A stretch of 64,000 nt of DNA from JAJDXO01 sp965207535 (GTDB lineage Bacteria; Pseudomonadota; Alphaproteobacteria; Rhodospirillales; UBA2165). The notes under the pieces are model-generated. The model saw only the letters and a list, made by a program, of their open reading frames with translations, made no database searches and had not been told where the DNA came from. The stretch covers positions 496,001-560,000 of the forward strand of contig CBDBMR010000017.1 of NCBI GenBank assembly GCA_965207535.1, in the 5' to 3' direction. Below, in pieces: positions 43,216 to 53,331 of this stretch (position 1 is its first letter; the number at the start of each line of letters is the position of its first letter). A program made the position numbers and the translations under genes.

Positions 43216-44787
43216 ATGACCGAGCCCATCCGCCGCGCCCTCGTTTCCGTCTCCGACAAGACGGGGCTCACCGAGTTGGCAACTGCGCTCACCGAGGCCG
43301 GCGTCGAGATTCTGTCCACCGGCGGTTCGGCCAAGGCGCTCATCGAGGCCGGCGTGGCGGTGACCGAGGTCGCCGACCATACGGGCTCGCCGGAGATCAT
43401 GGACGGCCGGGTCAAGACCCTGCATCCCAAAATCCACGGCGGCCTTCTCGCCCGCCGGGACAACCACACCGACCGCGCGGCGATGGATGTACACGGCATC
43501 CAGCCCATCGATCTTCTGGTGGTCAATCTCTATCCCTTCGCGGCGACGGTGGCGTCGGGCGCCGGCACGGCGGCCTGCGTCGAGAACATCGATATCGGCG
43601 GACCGGCGATGATCCGGGCGGCCGCCAAGAACCACGCCCATGTGACCGTCGTGGTCGACCCGGAGGATTACGGGCGGCTGGTGGACGAAATGGCGGCGAA
43701 CGGCGGCGCGACCACACTCGCGTTCCGCAAGGCCATGGCCGCCAAGGCCTACCGCCGGACGGGCGCCTACGATGCCGCCATCGGCCAATGGTTCGCGGGC
43801 GAACTGGAAGACGAGTTTCCGGAACGGATGGTGTTCGCCGGCGAACGGGCGCAAATCATGCGCTACGGCGAAAACCCTCACCAGAACGCAGCCTTCTACC
43901 GGGATGGAAGCGCCCGCCCGGGTGTCGCCACGGCAACCCAACTGCAGGGCAAGGAACTGAGTTTCAACAATCTGAACGATACGGACGCCGCCTACGAGTT
44001 GGTCGCCGAGTTCGACACGACCGCCTGCGCCATCGTCAAACATGCCAATCCGTGCGGGGCCGCCGTGGGCGATACATTGTCCGGCGCCTATGCCCGGGCG
44101 CTGGCCTCCGACACCGAAAGCGCCTTTGGGGGCATCATCGCCTTCAACCGGCCGCTGGACGGCGAAACCGCCGAAGAGGTCGCCAAGCTGTTCGCCGAGG
44201 TGATTATCGCGCCGGCGATCAAGCCTGCCGCCGCGGAAGTGCTTTCGGCCAAAAAGAACCTCCGGGTTCTGGATGCCGGCGGACTGCCCGATGCCGGAAG
44301 CGGCGGCATGACCATGCGCACCCTTGCCGGCGGCTACCTGCTGCAGGGCCGGGACAATGCGCTGATAAGTGACGGCCTCGAGACCGTCACCAAGCGCCAC
44401 CCGTCGGAGCGGGAAATGGCCGACCTGCTGTTCGCCTTCACCGTCGCCAAGCACGTAAAGTCCAACGCCATCGTCTACGCCAAGGACCGGGCCACCGTGG
44501 GCATCGGCGCCGGGCAGATGAGCCGCGTCAATTCGGCGCGCATCGCCGCCTGGAAGGCCGCCGATGCGGCCAGGGCGGCCGGTGACGAGACCTCATGGGC
44601 GGCCGGCTCGGTGGTCGCCTCGGATGCCTTTTTCCCGTTCGCCGACGGCCTGCTGGCGGCGGCCGAAGCGGGCGCCACGGCCGTCATTCAGCCGGGCGGC
44701 TCGATCCGGGATGACGAAGTGATCGCCGCCGCCGACGACGCCGGGCTCGCCATGGTATTCACCGGCATGCGTCATTTCCGGCATTGA
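43216..44787 (+). CDS. purH: Bifunctional AICAR transformylase / IMP cyclohydrolase
   Basis: The 523-residue enzyme catalyses the last two steps of IMP synthesis. The N-terminal MGS-like cyclohydrolase domain (RRALVSVSDKTGL, STGGSAKAL, RVKTLHPKIHGG) is followed by the transformylase domain (RYGENPHQNAAFY, KHANPCGAAVG, ESAFGGIIAFNR), ending GMRHFRH. Its position after rsmB and the heparinase-like gene is characteristic of Rhodospirillales-type genomes. Confidence 0.97.
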   Translation: MTEPIRRALVSVSDKTGLTELATALTEAGVEILSTGGSAKALIEAGVAVTEVADHTGSPEIMDGRVKTLHPKIHGGLLARRDNHTDRAAMDVHGIQPIDLLVVNLYPFAATVASGAGTAACVENIDIGGPAMIRAAAKNHAHVTVVVDPEDYGRLVDEMAANGGATTLAFRKAMAAKAYRRTGAYDAAIGQWFAGELEDEFPERMVFAGERAQIMRYGENPHQNAAFYRDGSARPGVATATQLQGKELSFNNLNDTDAAYELVAEFDTTACAIVKHANPCGAAVGDTLSGAYARALASDTESAFGGIIAFNRPLDGETAEEVAKLFAEVIIAPAIKPAAAEVLSAKKNLRVLDAGGLPDAGSGGMTMRTLAGGYLLQGRDNALISDGLETVTKRHPSEREMADLLFAFTVAKHVKSNAIVYAKDRATVGIGAGQMSRVNSARIAAWKAADAARAAGDETSWAAGSVVASDAFFPFADGLLAAAEAGATAVIQPGGSIRDDEVIAAADDAGLAMVFTGMRHFRH

Positions 44788-44814
44788 CCGGCCCGAACGC
44801 CCAATCGATCGGGG

Positions 44815-44838
44815 AGCCGCCGCCGGGCGGCTTTTTTT
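44815..44838 (+). terminator. Rho-independent terminator of purH
   Basis: AGCCGCC (44815-44821) pairs with GGCGGCT (44826-44832) around a GCCG loop, followed by a T-run through 44838. It lies 27 bp after the purH stop. Confidence 0.85.
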
Positions 44839-44969
44839 GCGTTTTTTGCGCAAAAACAGCGCCCGGGCGCTGCATGCGGCGCCCTAACCTATTGAAATAT
44901 AGTCATTTGTGGAACAGGGACCAAACGGGCCGGGGATCGAATTATTTTGCGCTTTTTGCGGCCCGGCGC

Positions 44970-45590
44970 CTAGAATTTCCGGTCCTGGACCAATTCCTCG
45001 CTCATCATGCCCTGACGGAGGTATTGGCCCAGCAGGTGCATCAGCGCCTGATGGGTATCCTCGATCACCCCGTAATTGTCGGCATCCACGTGCAGGTTGA
45101 CGTCGGCCAGCCCGGCCGACCGGCCGCCGGAGAACCCGGTCATCGAGATGACCTCGAGCCCGTTGTCCTTCGCCCACTGGACGGCGCGCACGATATTTTC
45201 GGAATCGCCCGATGAACTGACGGTGATCAGCGCATCCCCCGCCTGGGCATTGAGGGACAACTGATGGGAAAACACCTCGGCATAGTCCATGTCGTTCGCG
45301 ATCGCCGTGATCACCGGGATGTTCGTCGTCAGCGAATGAACATGGGGAAGCAGACCCGTATCCTGTGCCAGGAGTTTACCGTGATCGGCGACAAGATGAT
45401 TGGCGATGGCCGCCGAGCCGCCGTTGCCGCACACCCACAGCGTCCCGCCCCTTTTGTGTACATCCGAGAGAATATCCGCCGCTTCGGCGAGTTTGGCGCG
45501 GTCGACGCTGGCCGCCGCCTTCCGCCATTCGGCGAAATAGGCGTCGGCATAACTTCCGATATCGGAGAATTTCCTGTCGGGAAACGTCAT
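44970..45590 (-). CDS. SIS-domain phosphosugar isomerase (GmhA-like)
   Basis: The 206-residue protein has one SIS domain with WVCGNGGSAAIANHLVADHGK, AIANDMDYAEVF and TVSSSGDSENIVRAVQWAK. It is closest to sedoheptulose-7-phosphate isomerases (GmhA), which start ADP-heptose synthesis, and to sugar-nucleotide cluster homologues. Key acidic and His residues of GmhA appear at the VEDTHQ-like segment (GVIEDTHQALMH). It is 55 bp upstream of nothing on its own strand and convergent with purH. Confidence 0.85.
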   Translation of the reverse strand: MTFPDRKFSDIGSYADAYFAEWRKAAASVDRAKLAEAADILSDVHKRGGTLWVCGNGGSAAIANHLVADHGKLLAQDTGLLPHVHSLTTNIPVITAIANDMDYAEVFSHQLSLNAQAGDALITVSSSGDSENIVRAVQWAKDNGLEVISMTGFSGGRSAGLADVNLHVDADNYGVIEDTHQALMHLLGQYLRQGMMSEELVQDRKF

Positions 45591-45645
45591 GGGCGGTGTG
45601 TACCCCGATTGGCCGGCTTCATCAACGGCTGCTTCAACAGCAGCC

Positions 45646-46902
45646 TTATCTCCTGGCGTCCGTCACCGTCACCAGCAGCGCCGCGCCGAGAGCGAAAAAC
45701 ACGATGATGGTCGCCATGCCCCAGCGCTGGCTGTCGGTCAGCGCGGTGACGAGGCCGAACAGGAACGGCCCCAGAAACGCGGTCGCCTTGCCGGAGAAGG
45801 CGTAAAGGCCGAACATCTCCGTCCGCATGCCCTCCGGCGCCAGGTGCGCCATCATCGACCGGCTGGCCGCCTGCGCCGGCCCGACGAACAGGCCGAGCAC
45901 CGCGCCCAGGACCAGAAACAGGGTCTTGTCGGTGACCGCCAGCACGACCGCGCCGGTGACGATCAGGCCGGCCAGCGAAATCAGGATGGTTCGCTTGGGC
46001 CCGATCCAATCGTCGATCCAGGCAAACGCCGCCGCGCCCAGGCCCGCCGTTACGTTGATGGCGACGGCGAATTGCAGGACCTCGGCGGTGCTCATCCCGA
46101 AGGCGCCGGCGGCGAACACGCCGCCCATGGCGAACAGGGTCACGAGGCCGTCATTGTAGATCAGCCGGGCGATCAGGAATCGGAGGATGTCCCCGTATTC
46201 CCTGACCCTCTTGAGGGTCGTCCACAGCAGCCCGAGCCCGTCCCGGACCGCCCGGCCCATGGGCAGCCCTTGCGCCGGCACATCCGGGGTAAACAGAAAC
46301 AGGGGAATGGAAAATACCCCGAACCATGCGGCGACGAGCACGGAGGTCGCCCGGATCTGCTCGATGGAAGAAGTATCGAATCCCGCGAGGATCACCACCA
46401 GACAGGCGAGCCCGCCGACATAGCCGAGCCCCCACGCCCACCCGGAGACCCGGCCGATCCTCCCCTTGGGCGCCAGGTCCGGCAGCATGGCGTTGTAGAA
46501 GACGATCGCCATTTCGAAGCCGATATTGGCGAGTACCACCAGACTGAGCGCCGCCAGAATGAACGCGGCGTCGGGCTCGATGAACCACAACATCGCGGTC
46601 GCGGCGACCGACAGATAGGTAAACCCGAAGATCCAAGGCTTTCGCCGCCCGCCCTTGTCGGCGATGGCGCCCAGGATCGGCGCCAGGACGGCGATGGCCA
46701 GGCCGGAGGCCGAAATGGCGAAGCCCCACTGGGCGGTGCCGGATACCTCGTCGACGGCGACCGACTTGGCGAAGTAAGTGGCGAAAACGAAAGTGATGAT
46801 GATCGTGGTGAAGGCCGAGTTGGCCCAGTCGTAGAAACACCACGCGGCGATCCCGCGCCTGCCCGCGGGGGAAACCGGTCCTGCTTCGCTCTGATCAGCC
46901 AT
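45646..46902 (-). CDS. UMF1-family MFS transporter (Atg22-like)
   Basis: The 418-residue protein has 12 predicted helices and the UMF1 pattern: AWCFYDWANSAFTTIIITFVFATYF, GAIADKGGRRKPW, FYNAMLPDLAPKGRIGRVSGWAWGLGYVGG. The substrate is unknown, and yeast Atg22 exports amino acids from the vacuole. It is 9 bp downstream of the NAD-glutamate dehydrogenase gene on the same strand, so an amino-acid or related substrate is plausible. That is inference. Confidence 0.88.
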   Translation of the reverse strand: MADQSEAGPVSPAGRRGIAAWCFYDWANSAFTTIIITFVFATYFAKSVAVDEVSGTAQWGFAISASGLAIAVLAPILGAIADKGGRRKPWIFGFTYLSVAATAMLWFIEPDAAFILAALSLVVLANIGFEMAIVFYNAMLPDLAPKGRIGRVSGWAWGLGYVGGLACLVVILAGFDTSSIEQIRATSVLVAAWFGVFSIPLFLFTPDVPAQGLPMGRAVRDGLGLLWTTLKRVREYGDILRFLIARLIYNDGLVTLFAMGGVFAAGAFGMSTAEVLQFAVAINVTAGLGAAAFAWIDDWIGPKRTILISLAGLIVTGAVVLAVTDKTLFLVLGAVLGLFVGPAQAASRSMMAHLAPEGMRTEMFGLYAFSGKATAFLGPFLFGLVTALTDSQRWGMATIIVFFALGAALLVTVTDARR

Positions 46903-46911
46903 CGGCCTACA

Positions 46912-49900
46912 CTACCCCGACTGGGCGATGGCCGCCAGATGGCGGCTCGCCACGGCGAGCATGGAGAGATCGACGCTTTCCGCCGTTTCGAGCTCGGTCA
47001 GCATCATCCGGGTCTGATTCATCGCTGCATCATGGCTCTCGGTCCAGTCGGCAAGCGCTTCATCGGGCTTCAACCCGCCGCCCTTCCTGCCGTTCCGGCC
47101 GTTGACGATATTGAGCGTGATGCCCTTCTGGTGCGCATAGAGCTCTTCGATCACCGCATCCGCCGCCAGTTTCTGCCAGTGGCTGTCGGCGGGAAGCCTC
47201 TCCGCCTGGTGGCGGAGCCAGCCCAGGCTGAAATTCTCGCCGATCCGGAAATACAGTTCGGCCACCCGCCCCGCCGCCTGCTTGCAGCTCCGTGACGCAC
47301 GAACGATGTCGAGGGCCGAGACCAGCAGCAGCAGATAGGCGGCCCGGCGGGCGAGGTCCTTGGGAATGCCCTCCGAGCGGTAGCGCTCGACGCGGAGTTC
47401 GATCCGCTCGGTCACTTCCGCCGGAACGATCTTTTCGATCTCCGCCGCCAGCGACTCGATGGGGCCGGCGAATTCGCCGACAATTTCGCCGAGGTCGATG
47501 GGCCGGGCGGCATTCCTCAGCAACCACAGGGTGGCCCGCTCGATGAGCTGGTTGATGTCGAGCATCAAAGTCATCTGGATCTGTGCCGACACCTTGTTGT
47601 CCAGCGCTTCGATCCGGTCCCAGATCGCCGCGATGCCGAACGAGTCGCGCACCGCGATGAACGCCCGGGCGATTTCGGCAACGCCGGCGCCTGTCTTCTC
47701 CACCATGTTGATGACGAACGAGCCGCCGACCCGGTTAAGCAGGTCGTTGGTGACGATCGTGGTGATGAGTTCGCGGCGCAACTGGTGATCGCAGATTTCG
47801 GCCCGGTACTTCTTCCGGAGCGGGGTCGGGAAGTAATTGATCAGGTCGTCCTGAAGTTCCGGCGCATCCGGCAGGTCGCTGGCCAGAATCTCATCATAGA
47901 CCCAGAGCTTGGCGTAACTCAGCACGACCGAAATTTCGGGCCGGGTAAGCCCGAGACGCGCCCGTTCGCGCTCGTTCAGCGCCTCTTCATCGGGCAGGAA
48001 TTCCATCTCCCTGTCGAGCCCGGCCTCTTTCTCGACGGCCCGGATCAGGCGTATCTGGAGATCCAGCAAATCGGCGCCGACCGTCCGGAACATGGTGATC
48101 GCCTGGGTCTGCAGGTAGTTGTCCCGCAGTACGAGTTCGGCGACCTCGCCGGTCATGTTCTCCAGCAGCTTGTCGCGCGCCGCTTGGGTGAGCTTGCCCT
48201 TGGCAACCACGGAATCGAGCAGGATCTTGATGTTCACCTCGTGATCCGAGCAGTCGACGCCGGCCGAATTGTCGATGAAGTCCGCATTGAGACGTCCACC
48301 CTTCAGCGCGTACTCGATTCGTCCCAACTGGGTGACGCCGAGATTGGCGCCCTCGCCGATGACCCGGCAATTCAGCTCCCGGGCATCGATCCGAACCGCA
48401 TCATTGGTCCGGTCGTCGGCATCGGCGTGCCCCTCGTCGGAGGATTTCACGAAGGTCCCGATGCCGCCGAACCACAGAAGCTCGACCTCGGACCGGAGGA
48501 TTGCCTGGATCAACTCGTTGGGCGTGACCTGAGACTTGGAAATCCCCAGGGCATTGCGGATTTCGGCGGTGAGGGAGATGGATTTCGCGCTCCGCTCGAA
48601 GACGCCGCCGCCCTTCGAGATGAGCTTTTTGTCATAGTCCGTCCACGACGAGCGGGCGAGCTTGAACAGCCGCTTGCGTTCGGCGAGCGATTTCGCCGGA
48701 TCGGGATCGGGATCGACGAAAATGTGCAAATGATTGAACGCGGCGATCAGCTTCATGTGCTTGCTGAGCAGCATGCCGTTGCCGAACACGTCTCCCGACA
48801 TGTCGCCGACGCCGATGCAGGTGAAGTCCTCGGCCTGGATGTCCTTCCCCGCCTCGCGGAAGTGCCGCTTGACCGATTCCCAGGCGCCGCGGGCCGTGAT
48901 GCCCATCTTCTTGTGGTCGTATCCGACGCTGCCGCCCGACGCATAGGCATCGCCGAGCCAGAAGCCGTAATCCATGGCAACCCCGTTGGCGATATCCGAG
49001 AACGTCGCGGTGCCCTTGTCGGCGGCGACCACCAGGTAGGGGTCGTCGCCGTCGGCGCGTACCACGCGCCCGGGCGCGACAATCCCCCCCTTGGCGATAT
49101 TGTCGGTGATGTCGAGGAGGCCCGACATGAAGGTCTTGTAGCAGGCGATGCCTTCCTCGATATACGCCTCGCGGCCGCCGCCGGCGGGCGAGCGCTTGAC
49201 GACGAAGCCGCCCTTCGACCCGACCGGCACGATGACCGTGTTCTTGACCATCTGGGCCTTCATCAGGCCGAGAATCTCGGTTCGGAAATCTTCCGGCCGG
49301 TCGGACCAGCGCAGGCCGCCGCGGGCAACCATGCCGCCGCGCAGGTGGACCGCCTCGACCCGCGGCGAATAGACGAAAATCTCGCGCAGCGGCCGGGGCA
49401 GCGGCAGTTCGTCGATGGCCCGGGAATCGTACTTGATGGAGATGTACGGCTTGGGCTGGCCTTCGGCGTCGTACTGATAGAAATTGGTGCGGAGCGCCGC
49501 CTCCACCAGATTGACGAAGCGCCGGAGGATGCGGTCTTCGTCGGCGCTGACCACGTCTTCCAGCCGGTCCATGATGTCCCGCTTGAGCCGGGCCTGCCTC
49601 CGGGCCCGGCCCTTTTCCCGGTCCGGATCGAATTTGGCCTGGAACAGCCTGACAATGCGTTCGGCGATCGCCGGGTTGTTGCGCAGCGTCGCCACCATGT
49701 AATCCTGGGAAAACGGAATGGCGGCCTGCCGGAGGTATTTCGCGAAGGCCCGGATGATGCTGATTTCCCGCCAGGTAAGCTTCGCGGTCAGGACCAGCGC
49801 ATTGAAGCCGTCGGATTCCATCTCGCCGTTCCAGATGCGGCGGAACGCGTCGTGGAAAATCTCCCGGGTGGCGTCCAAATCCACCTTGTCCGTATCGCGC

Positions 49901-51759
49901 GCCACCAGGCCGAAGTCATGCAGCATGACCAGCCCCGGATCATCGTGCCCGACCTCGATGTTATGGGGCACCTCGTCGATCACCTTGAGGCCCATGTCCT
50001 CGAGCATCGGCAGGACGTCCGATAACGGCAATGGTTCCCTGGGATGGAAGACCTTGAACCTGACCTCGTTGTCGGCGGCGCCCTCGGGCCGGTAGAAATC
50101 CAGATTCAAGTCGCCTCGCTGCACCACCTGTTGGAGCAACTCGATGTCGGAGAGCGCCGTTTCGGCGTCGAACTTCTCCGTATAGCTGGCCGGAAATGCA
50201 TCGCCGTAGGTGCCCAGCAGCCGGAAGCCCTGCTCCTCGCCGTGGCGGTCCACCAATGCCGCGCGCAAATGATCGGACCAGGACCGGGAGGACGACGAAA
50301 GCTCGGCCTCGACAGCCTCGTGGTCGTAGCTGGGCTTTTTCCCCGGCGTCGTCGTGATGATGACGTGCAGCCGGGCCAAGGGCGAATCGCCGATTTCGGT
50401 GTTGAACCCGCTGACTTCGCCGTCGAATACCCGGCTCAGAATCCGCTGAACCTGGACCCCGAGGCCGGTCGTATAGCGTTCGCGCGGGATGTAGACCAGG
50501 CACGAAACGAACCGGTTGAAATCATCCCGGCGGACGAACAGGGCCACCCGCTGGCGTTCCTGCAACTGGAGAATACCCATGGAAATTTCCATGAGATCTT
50601 CGTCGCGAATCTGGAACAGCTCGTCCCGGGGATAGGTCTCCAGAATATGCATCAGCGCCTTGCCGGCGTGACCGGCCGCCGGCAGTCCGGCTTTGGCGAT
50701 GGTCTTGTCCAGTTTGCGGCGCAGGAGCGGAATGCTGCGCGGGCTCGATGAATAGGCGACGGAGGTGAACAGGCCGACGAACAGGCGCTCGCCGGCCACC
50801 TTGCCGTTGTCGTCGAACCGTTTGATCCCGATGGCGTCGAGGCGGACCGGCCGGTGCACGGTCGCCCGCGAGTCGGCCTTTGAAACCACCACCGGATCGC
50901 GCCGCCGGACGAACCGGCGGACGTCCGCCGGCAACTTGTCGAGATGGCGCAGCTCGTTGAACACCAGACGGCCGGAGTCCCGCAGGATACCGAGACCCGT
51001 CTTGCGGTTGACCGAGACCCTGGCGTCGGCGCCCGAGCCCTTGAAATCGTGATCCCGGTACCCCAGGAAGGTGAAATTGTCGTCGTGCAGCCACTGCAGG
51101 AAATCCTGCGCCTCGGCCACCTCGGCCGCGGCGCCTTCGGCGTAGCGCAGCTTCATTTCGTCGATGATCTCGCGAATTCGCCGCCGCATGTGATGCCAGT
51201 CTTCGACCGCGCTGCGTACGTCCCGGAGCACCACCGACACGGTTTTCTCGATGGCCGCCAAGTGCTTCGGATCGCGCTGCCGGGTGATGTCGAAGGACAT
51301 GAAGGATTCGCGCAGCACGTTGTCGCCGGTTTCCTCGTGGGGCAGCAGCGCCTTGAGATTGCCGGCGCCGTCCCGCTCGACCGAATACACGGGGTGGATG
51401 ACCAAATGCACCTCGATCCCCTGCCGGGAGAGCTCGGAGGTCACCGAGTCGACCAGGAACGGCATGTCGTCGTTGACGATTTCGATGATCGTGTGAGCGC
51501 TTTTCCAGCCGTCCTTCACCGGATCCGGGTTGTAGACCCGGAGCTTCATCTCCCGCCGCCGGCGCTTGGCGCCCAAGGCGCATATCGATCCGACCGAACC
51601 GGCCATGTTCGCCGCGCCCCGTTCGTTCAGGTCGGGGAGCGAAATATGGGCGTAGAAGCTCTGCATGAAATCGCCGACCATCCGGCGGTTGCGCCCCTTG
51701 AGCGCCCCGGCCGCTTCCCGCAACAGGGCCGCGCGCCGCCTATCGGTGGATGTACTCAC
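46912..51759 (-). CDS. NAD-specific glutamate dehydrogenase, large (GDH-180) type
   Basis: The 1615-residue enzyme oxidises glutamate to 2-oxoglutarate and ammonia. N-terminal ACT-like regulatory segments (DMPFLVDSVTSEL) precede the catalytic core GARGGLRWSDR-type region (MVARGGLRWSDRPEDF, VPVGSKGGFV) and the Rossmann domain (GDMSGDVFGNGMLLS), with a long helical C-terminus. I start at GTG 51759 (STSTDRRR), six bases after cggagga; the ATG at 51843 has no ribosome site. Length is normal for the family. It probably shares a transcript with the UMF1 transporter. Confidence 0.95.
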   Translation of the reverse strand: MSTSTDRRRAALLREAAGALKGRNRRMVGDFMQSFYAHISLPDLNERGAANMAGSVGSICALGAKRRRREMKLRVYNPDPVKDGWKSAHTIIEIVNDDMPFLVDSVTSELSRQGIEVHLVIHPVYSVERDGAGNLKALLPHEETGDNVLRESFMSFDITRQRDPKHLAAIEKTVSVVLRDVRSAVEDWHHMRRRIREIIDEMKLRYAEGAAAEVAEAQDFLQWLHDDNFTFLGYRDHDFKGSGADARVSVNRKTGLGILRDSGRLVFNELRHLDKLPADVRRFVRRRDPVVVSKADSRATVHRPVRLDAIGIKRFDDNGKVAGERLFVGLFTSVAYSSSPRSIPLLRRKLDKTIAKAGLPAAGHAGKALMHILETYPRDELFQIRDEDLMEISMGILQLQERQRVALFVRRDDFNRFVSCLVYIPRERYTTGLGVQVQRILSRVFDGEVSGFNTEIGDSPLARLHVIITTTPGKKPSYDHEAVEAELSSSSRSWSDHLRAALVDRHGEEQGFRLLGTYGDAFPASYTEKFDAETALSDIELLQQVVQRGDLNLDFYRPEGAADNEVRFKVFHPREPLPLSDVLPMLEDMGLKVIDEVPHNIEVGHDDPGLVMLHDFGLVARDTDKVDLDATREIFHDAFRRIWNGEMESDGFNALVLTAKLTWREISIIRAFAKYLRQAAIPFSQDYMVATLRNNPAIAERIVRLFQAKFDPDREKGRARRQARLKRDIMDRLEDVVSADEDRILRRFVNLVEAALRTNFYQYDAEGQPKPYISIKYDSRAIDELPLPRPLREIFVYSPRVEAVHLRGGMVARGGLRWSDRPEDFRTEILGLMKAQMVKNTVIVPVGSKGGFVVKRSPAGGGREAYIEEGIACYKTFMSGLLDITDNIAKGGIVAPGRVVRADGDDPYLVVAADKGTATFSDIANGVAMDYGFWLGDAYASGGSVGYDHKKMGITARGAWESVKRHFREAGKDIQAEDFTCIGVGDMSGDVFGNGMLLSKHMKLIAAFNHLHIFVDPDPDPAKSLAERKRLFKLARSSWTDYDKKLISKGGGVFERSAKSISLTAEIRNALGISKSQVTPNELIQAILRSEVELLWFGGIGTFVKSSDEGHADADDRTNDAVRIDARELNCRVIGEGANLGVTQLGRIEYALKGGRLNADFIDNSAGVDCSDHEVNIKILLDSVVAKGKLTQAARDKLLENMTGEVAELVLRDNYLQTQAITMFRTVGADLLDLQIRLIRAVEKEAGLDREMEFLPDEEALNERERARLGLTRPEISVVLSYAKLWVYDEILASDLPDAPELQDDLINYFPTPLRKKYRAEICDHQLRRELITTIVTNDLLNRVGGSFVINMVEKTGAGVAEIARAFIAVRDSFGIAAIWDRIEALDNKVSAQIQMTLMLDINQLIERATLWLLRNAARPIDLGEIVGEFAGPIESLAAEIEKIVPAEVTERIELRVERYRSEGIPKDLARRAAYLLLLVSALDIVRASRSCKQAAGRVAELYFRIGENFSLGWLRHQAERLPADSHWQKLAADAVIEELYAHQKGITLNIVNGRNGRKGGGLKPDEALADWTESHDAAMNQTRMMLTELETAESVDLSMLAVASRHLAAIAQSG

Positions 51760-51934
51760 GATCGTCCTCCGGGTCCGTCTCCGCCATGGCGCCCCAACGG
51801 CCGTTTTCCGGCTCGGATTTGGGGAGCAAACGCCCCGATTCAACAGGTATTTTCAAAAGCATAGTGTATCACGAGCGGTGTTGAAACTTTCATCGGACCG
51901 GCGCGGCAGGCGGACTGCCGGGAGGGCGCCGCGC

Positions 51935-52339
51935 TCAGCCGCAGCTGAGATCGAACGCCGCCAGCCCCTCGTCGAGATAGTCCGGCAACAGGGGCATGCC
52001 GAGAAGATACTCCGCCGTCCGGTCGTTGTGCTCGTCGGTCGCGATGCGCAGCGCCTCGTCCCAGTCCTCGGCGGTGAAGTCGCCGCGTCCCACCCAGGCC
52101 AGCGCCACGATTTGACACTGGTCTTCATGGCTCATGGCGTTGATCCACGCCTTGATTTCATCCCCGGTGGAATCGGCGGTCTCTTCGTGATGGTGAGCGT
52201 CGGAAATATCCTCGATGTTGTCGATGTGCTCTTCCGGCTCGTCGGCCTCGTACTCGTCCTCGCCGATGGGCGTTTGGGCCTCGAACTCCCGCGCCTTGGC
52301 GACGATGAAACACACTTTTTCGATATCGATTTCCAACAT
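51935..52339 (-). CDS. DUF3775 protein
   Basis: The 134-residue acidic protein shows the DUF3775 pattern: IDIEKVCFIVAKAREFE at the N-terminus, and DEIKAWINAMSHEDQCQIVALAWVGRGD-type and AEDWDEAL segments toward the C-terminus. Function unknown. ATG 52339 is used; the frame upstream is unconserved. It is 175 bp upstream of the glutamate dehydrogenase and probably independently expressed. Confidence 0.85.
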   Translation of the reverse strand: MLEIDIEKVCFIVAKAREFEAQTPIGEDEYEADEPEEHIDNIEDISDAHHHEETADSTGDEIKAWINAMSHEDQCQIVALAWVGRGDFTAEDWDEALRIATDEHNDRTAEYLLGMPLLPDYLDEGLAAFDLSCG

Positions 52340-52404
52340 GGGTGTACTCCGAAACCTTGTCCTCCTGCCGTCCCGGACCGGGGTCCGGCAAGCCTTGATG
52401 AACG

Positions 52405-53307
52405 TCAACCCTCCTCGATGCCTTCCGGCGCGTAGACCCGGACGGCATTGTCATGGAGCATGCTCTGCTGGTCGGCTTCGCTGAATCCGGCCAGCGCCTG
52501 GCGGAACGCGCCGATCAACGGCCCGTACCCGGTCCACAATTTCTCGATCGGAAAGTTGCTGCCGTAGATGCAGCGCCGGGCGCCGAATATCTCCACCGTT
52601 TCGGGCACGATTTCCGCGATGAAGGCGGGGTCGTTGCGGCGGATGAACGTCCCGAGGCCCGACAGCTTGTTCATGACGTTGGGCTCACCGGCGAGCCGCT
52701 TCATGCCGTCCCGCCACGCCGCCATGCCCGCCCGGGAGGTGTCGTCCGGCATGCCGCAATGCTGCAGCACCATCGTGGTCTCCGGGAAATCGGCGGCCAG
52801 CCGGGCCGCATCCTCCATTTGGGAGGCGAACACCTGCAACTCGAACATCAATCCATGGGTTTGCATGTGGGCGAAGCCGCGGCGCCACGACGCATCGTTC
52901 ATTACGTCCGCGCGCGGCTGAAACCGGCAAAGCTCGTTCTCGTGCCAATGAAGCTGTTGGCGGACCCCGCGCACCCGGGGAATGCCGGCGAGCGCCTCGA
53001 GGGTTTGGTCCACATCATCGGCATGAAAATCGGCAAAGCCGACGATGGCGTTGGGCCACCCGGACGCATCGGCCACCGACTGAACCCATCGGGATTCGTC
53101 AATCGCCTTTCCGGCCGGCCAGTTGGCCTGTACGTAAACCGAGCCCGCCACCCCGTGGCCTTCGAGATCGGCGCGAAACTCGTCGATGGGATAGTCCCGC
53201 TTGATGGGCGTGTAATCGCCGAAAATGCGCGGCTCATTGGGACCGTTGAGCCACGGCAGGTCGACCTGGCGCCAGATGTGGTGGTGAGCGTCGATTGCCG
53301 GAATCAT
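52405..53307 (-). CDS. Amidohydrolase-2 family metal-dependent hydrolase
   Basis: The 300-residue TIM-barrel protein begins with the metal site DAHHHIW (6-12). Further ligands are probably the His of VLQHCG and the Asp/Ser region IYGSNFPIEK near the C-terminus. Relatives hydrolyse lactones or decarboxylate aromatic acids (2-pyrone-4,6-dicarboxylate type). It lies 24 bp downstream of the alcohol dehydrogenase on the same strand, in a catabolic region, so a ring-cleavage lactone is a reasonable guess. Confidence 0.88.
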   Translation of the reverse strand: MIPAIDAHHHIWRQVDLPWLNGPNEPRIFGDYTPIKRDYPIDEFRADLEGHGVAGSVYVQANWPAGKAIDESRWVQSVADASGWPNAIVGFADFHADDVDQTLEALAGIPRVRGVRQQLHWHENELCRFQPRADVMNDASWRRGFAHMQTHGLMFELQVFASQMEDAARLAADFPETTMVLQHCGMPDDTSRAGMAAWRDGMKRLAGEPNVMNKLSGLGTFIRRNDPAFIAEIVPETVEIFGARRCIYGSNFPIEKLWTGYGPLIGAFRQALAGFSEADQQSMLHDNAVRVYAPEGIEEG

Positions 53308-53331
53308 CGCGTTCCTCCCCGTCTAGCCCGT

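Noticed and set aside
47785..50025. A 746-codon open frame opposite the glutamate dehydrogenase
   Set aside because: Antisense shadow of a clear gene; low-complexity composition and no recognisable domain.
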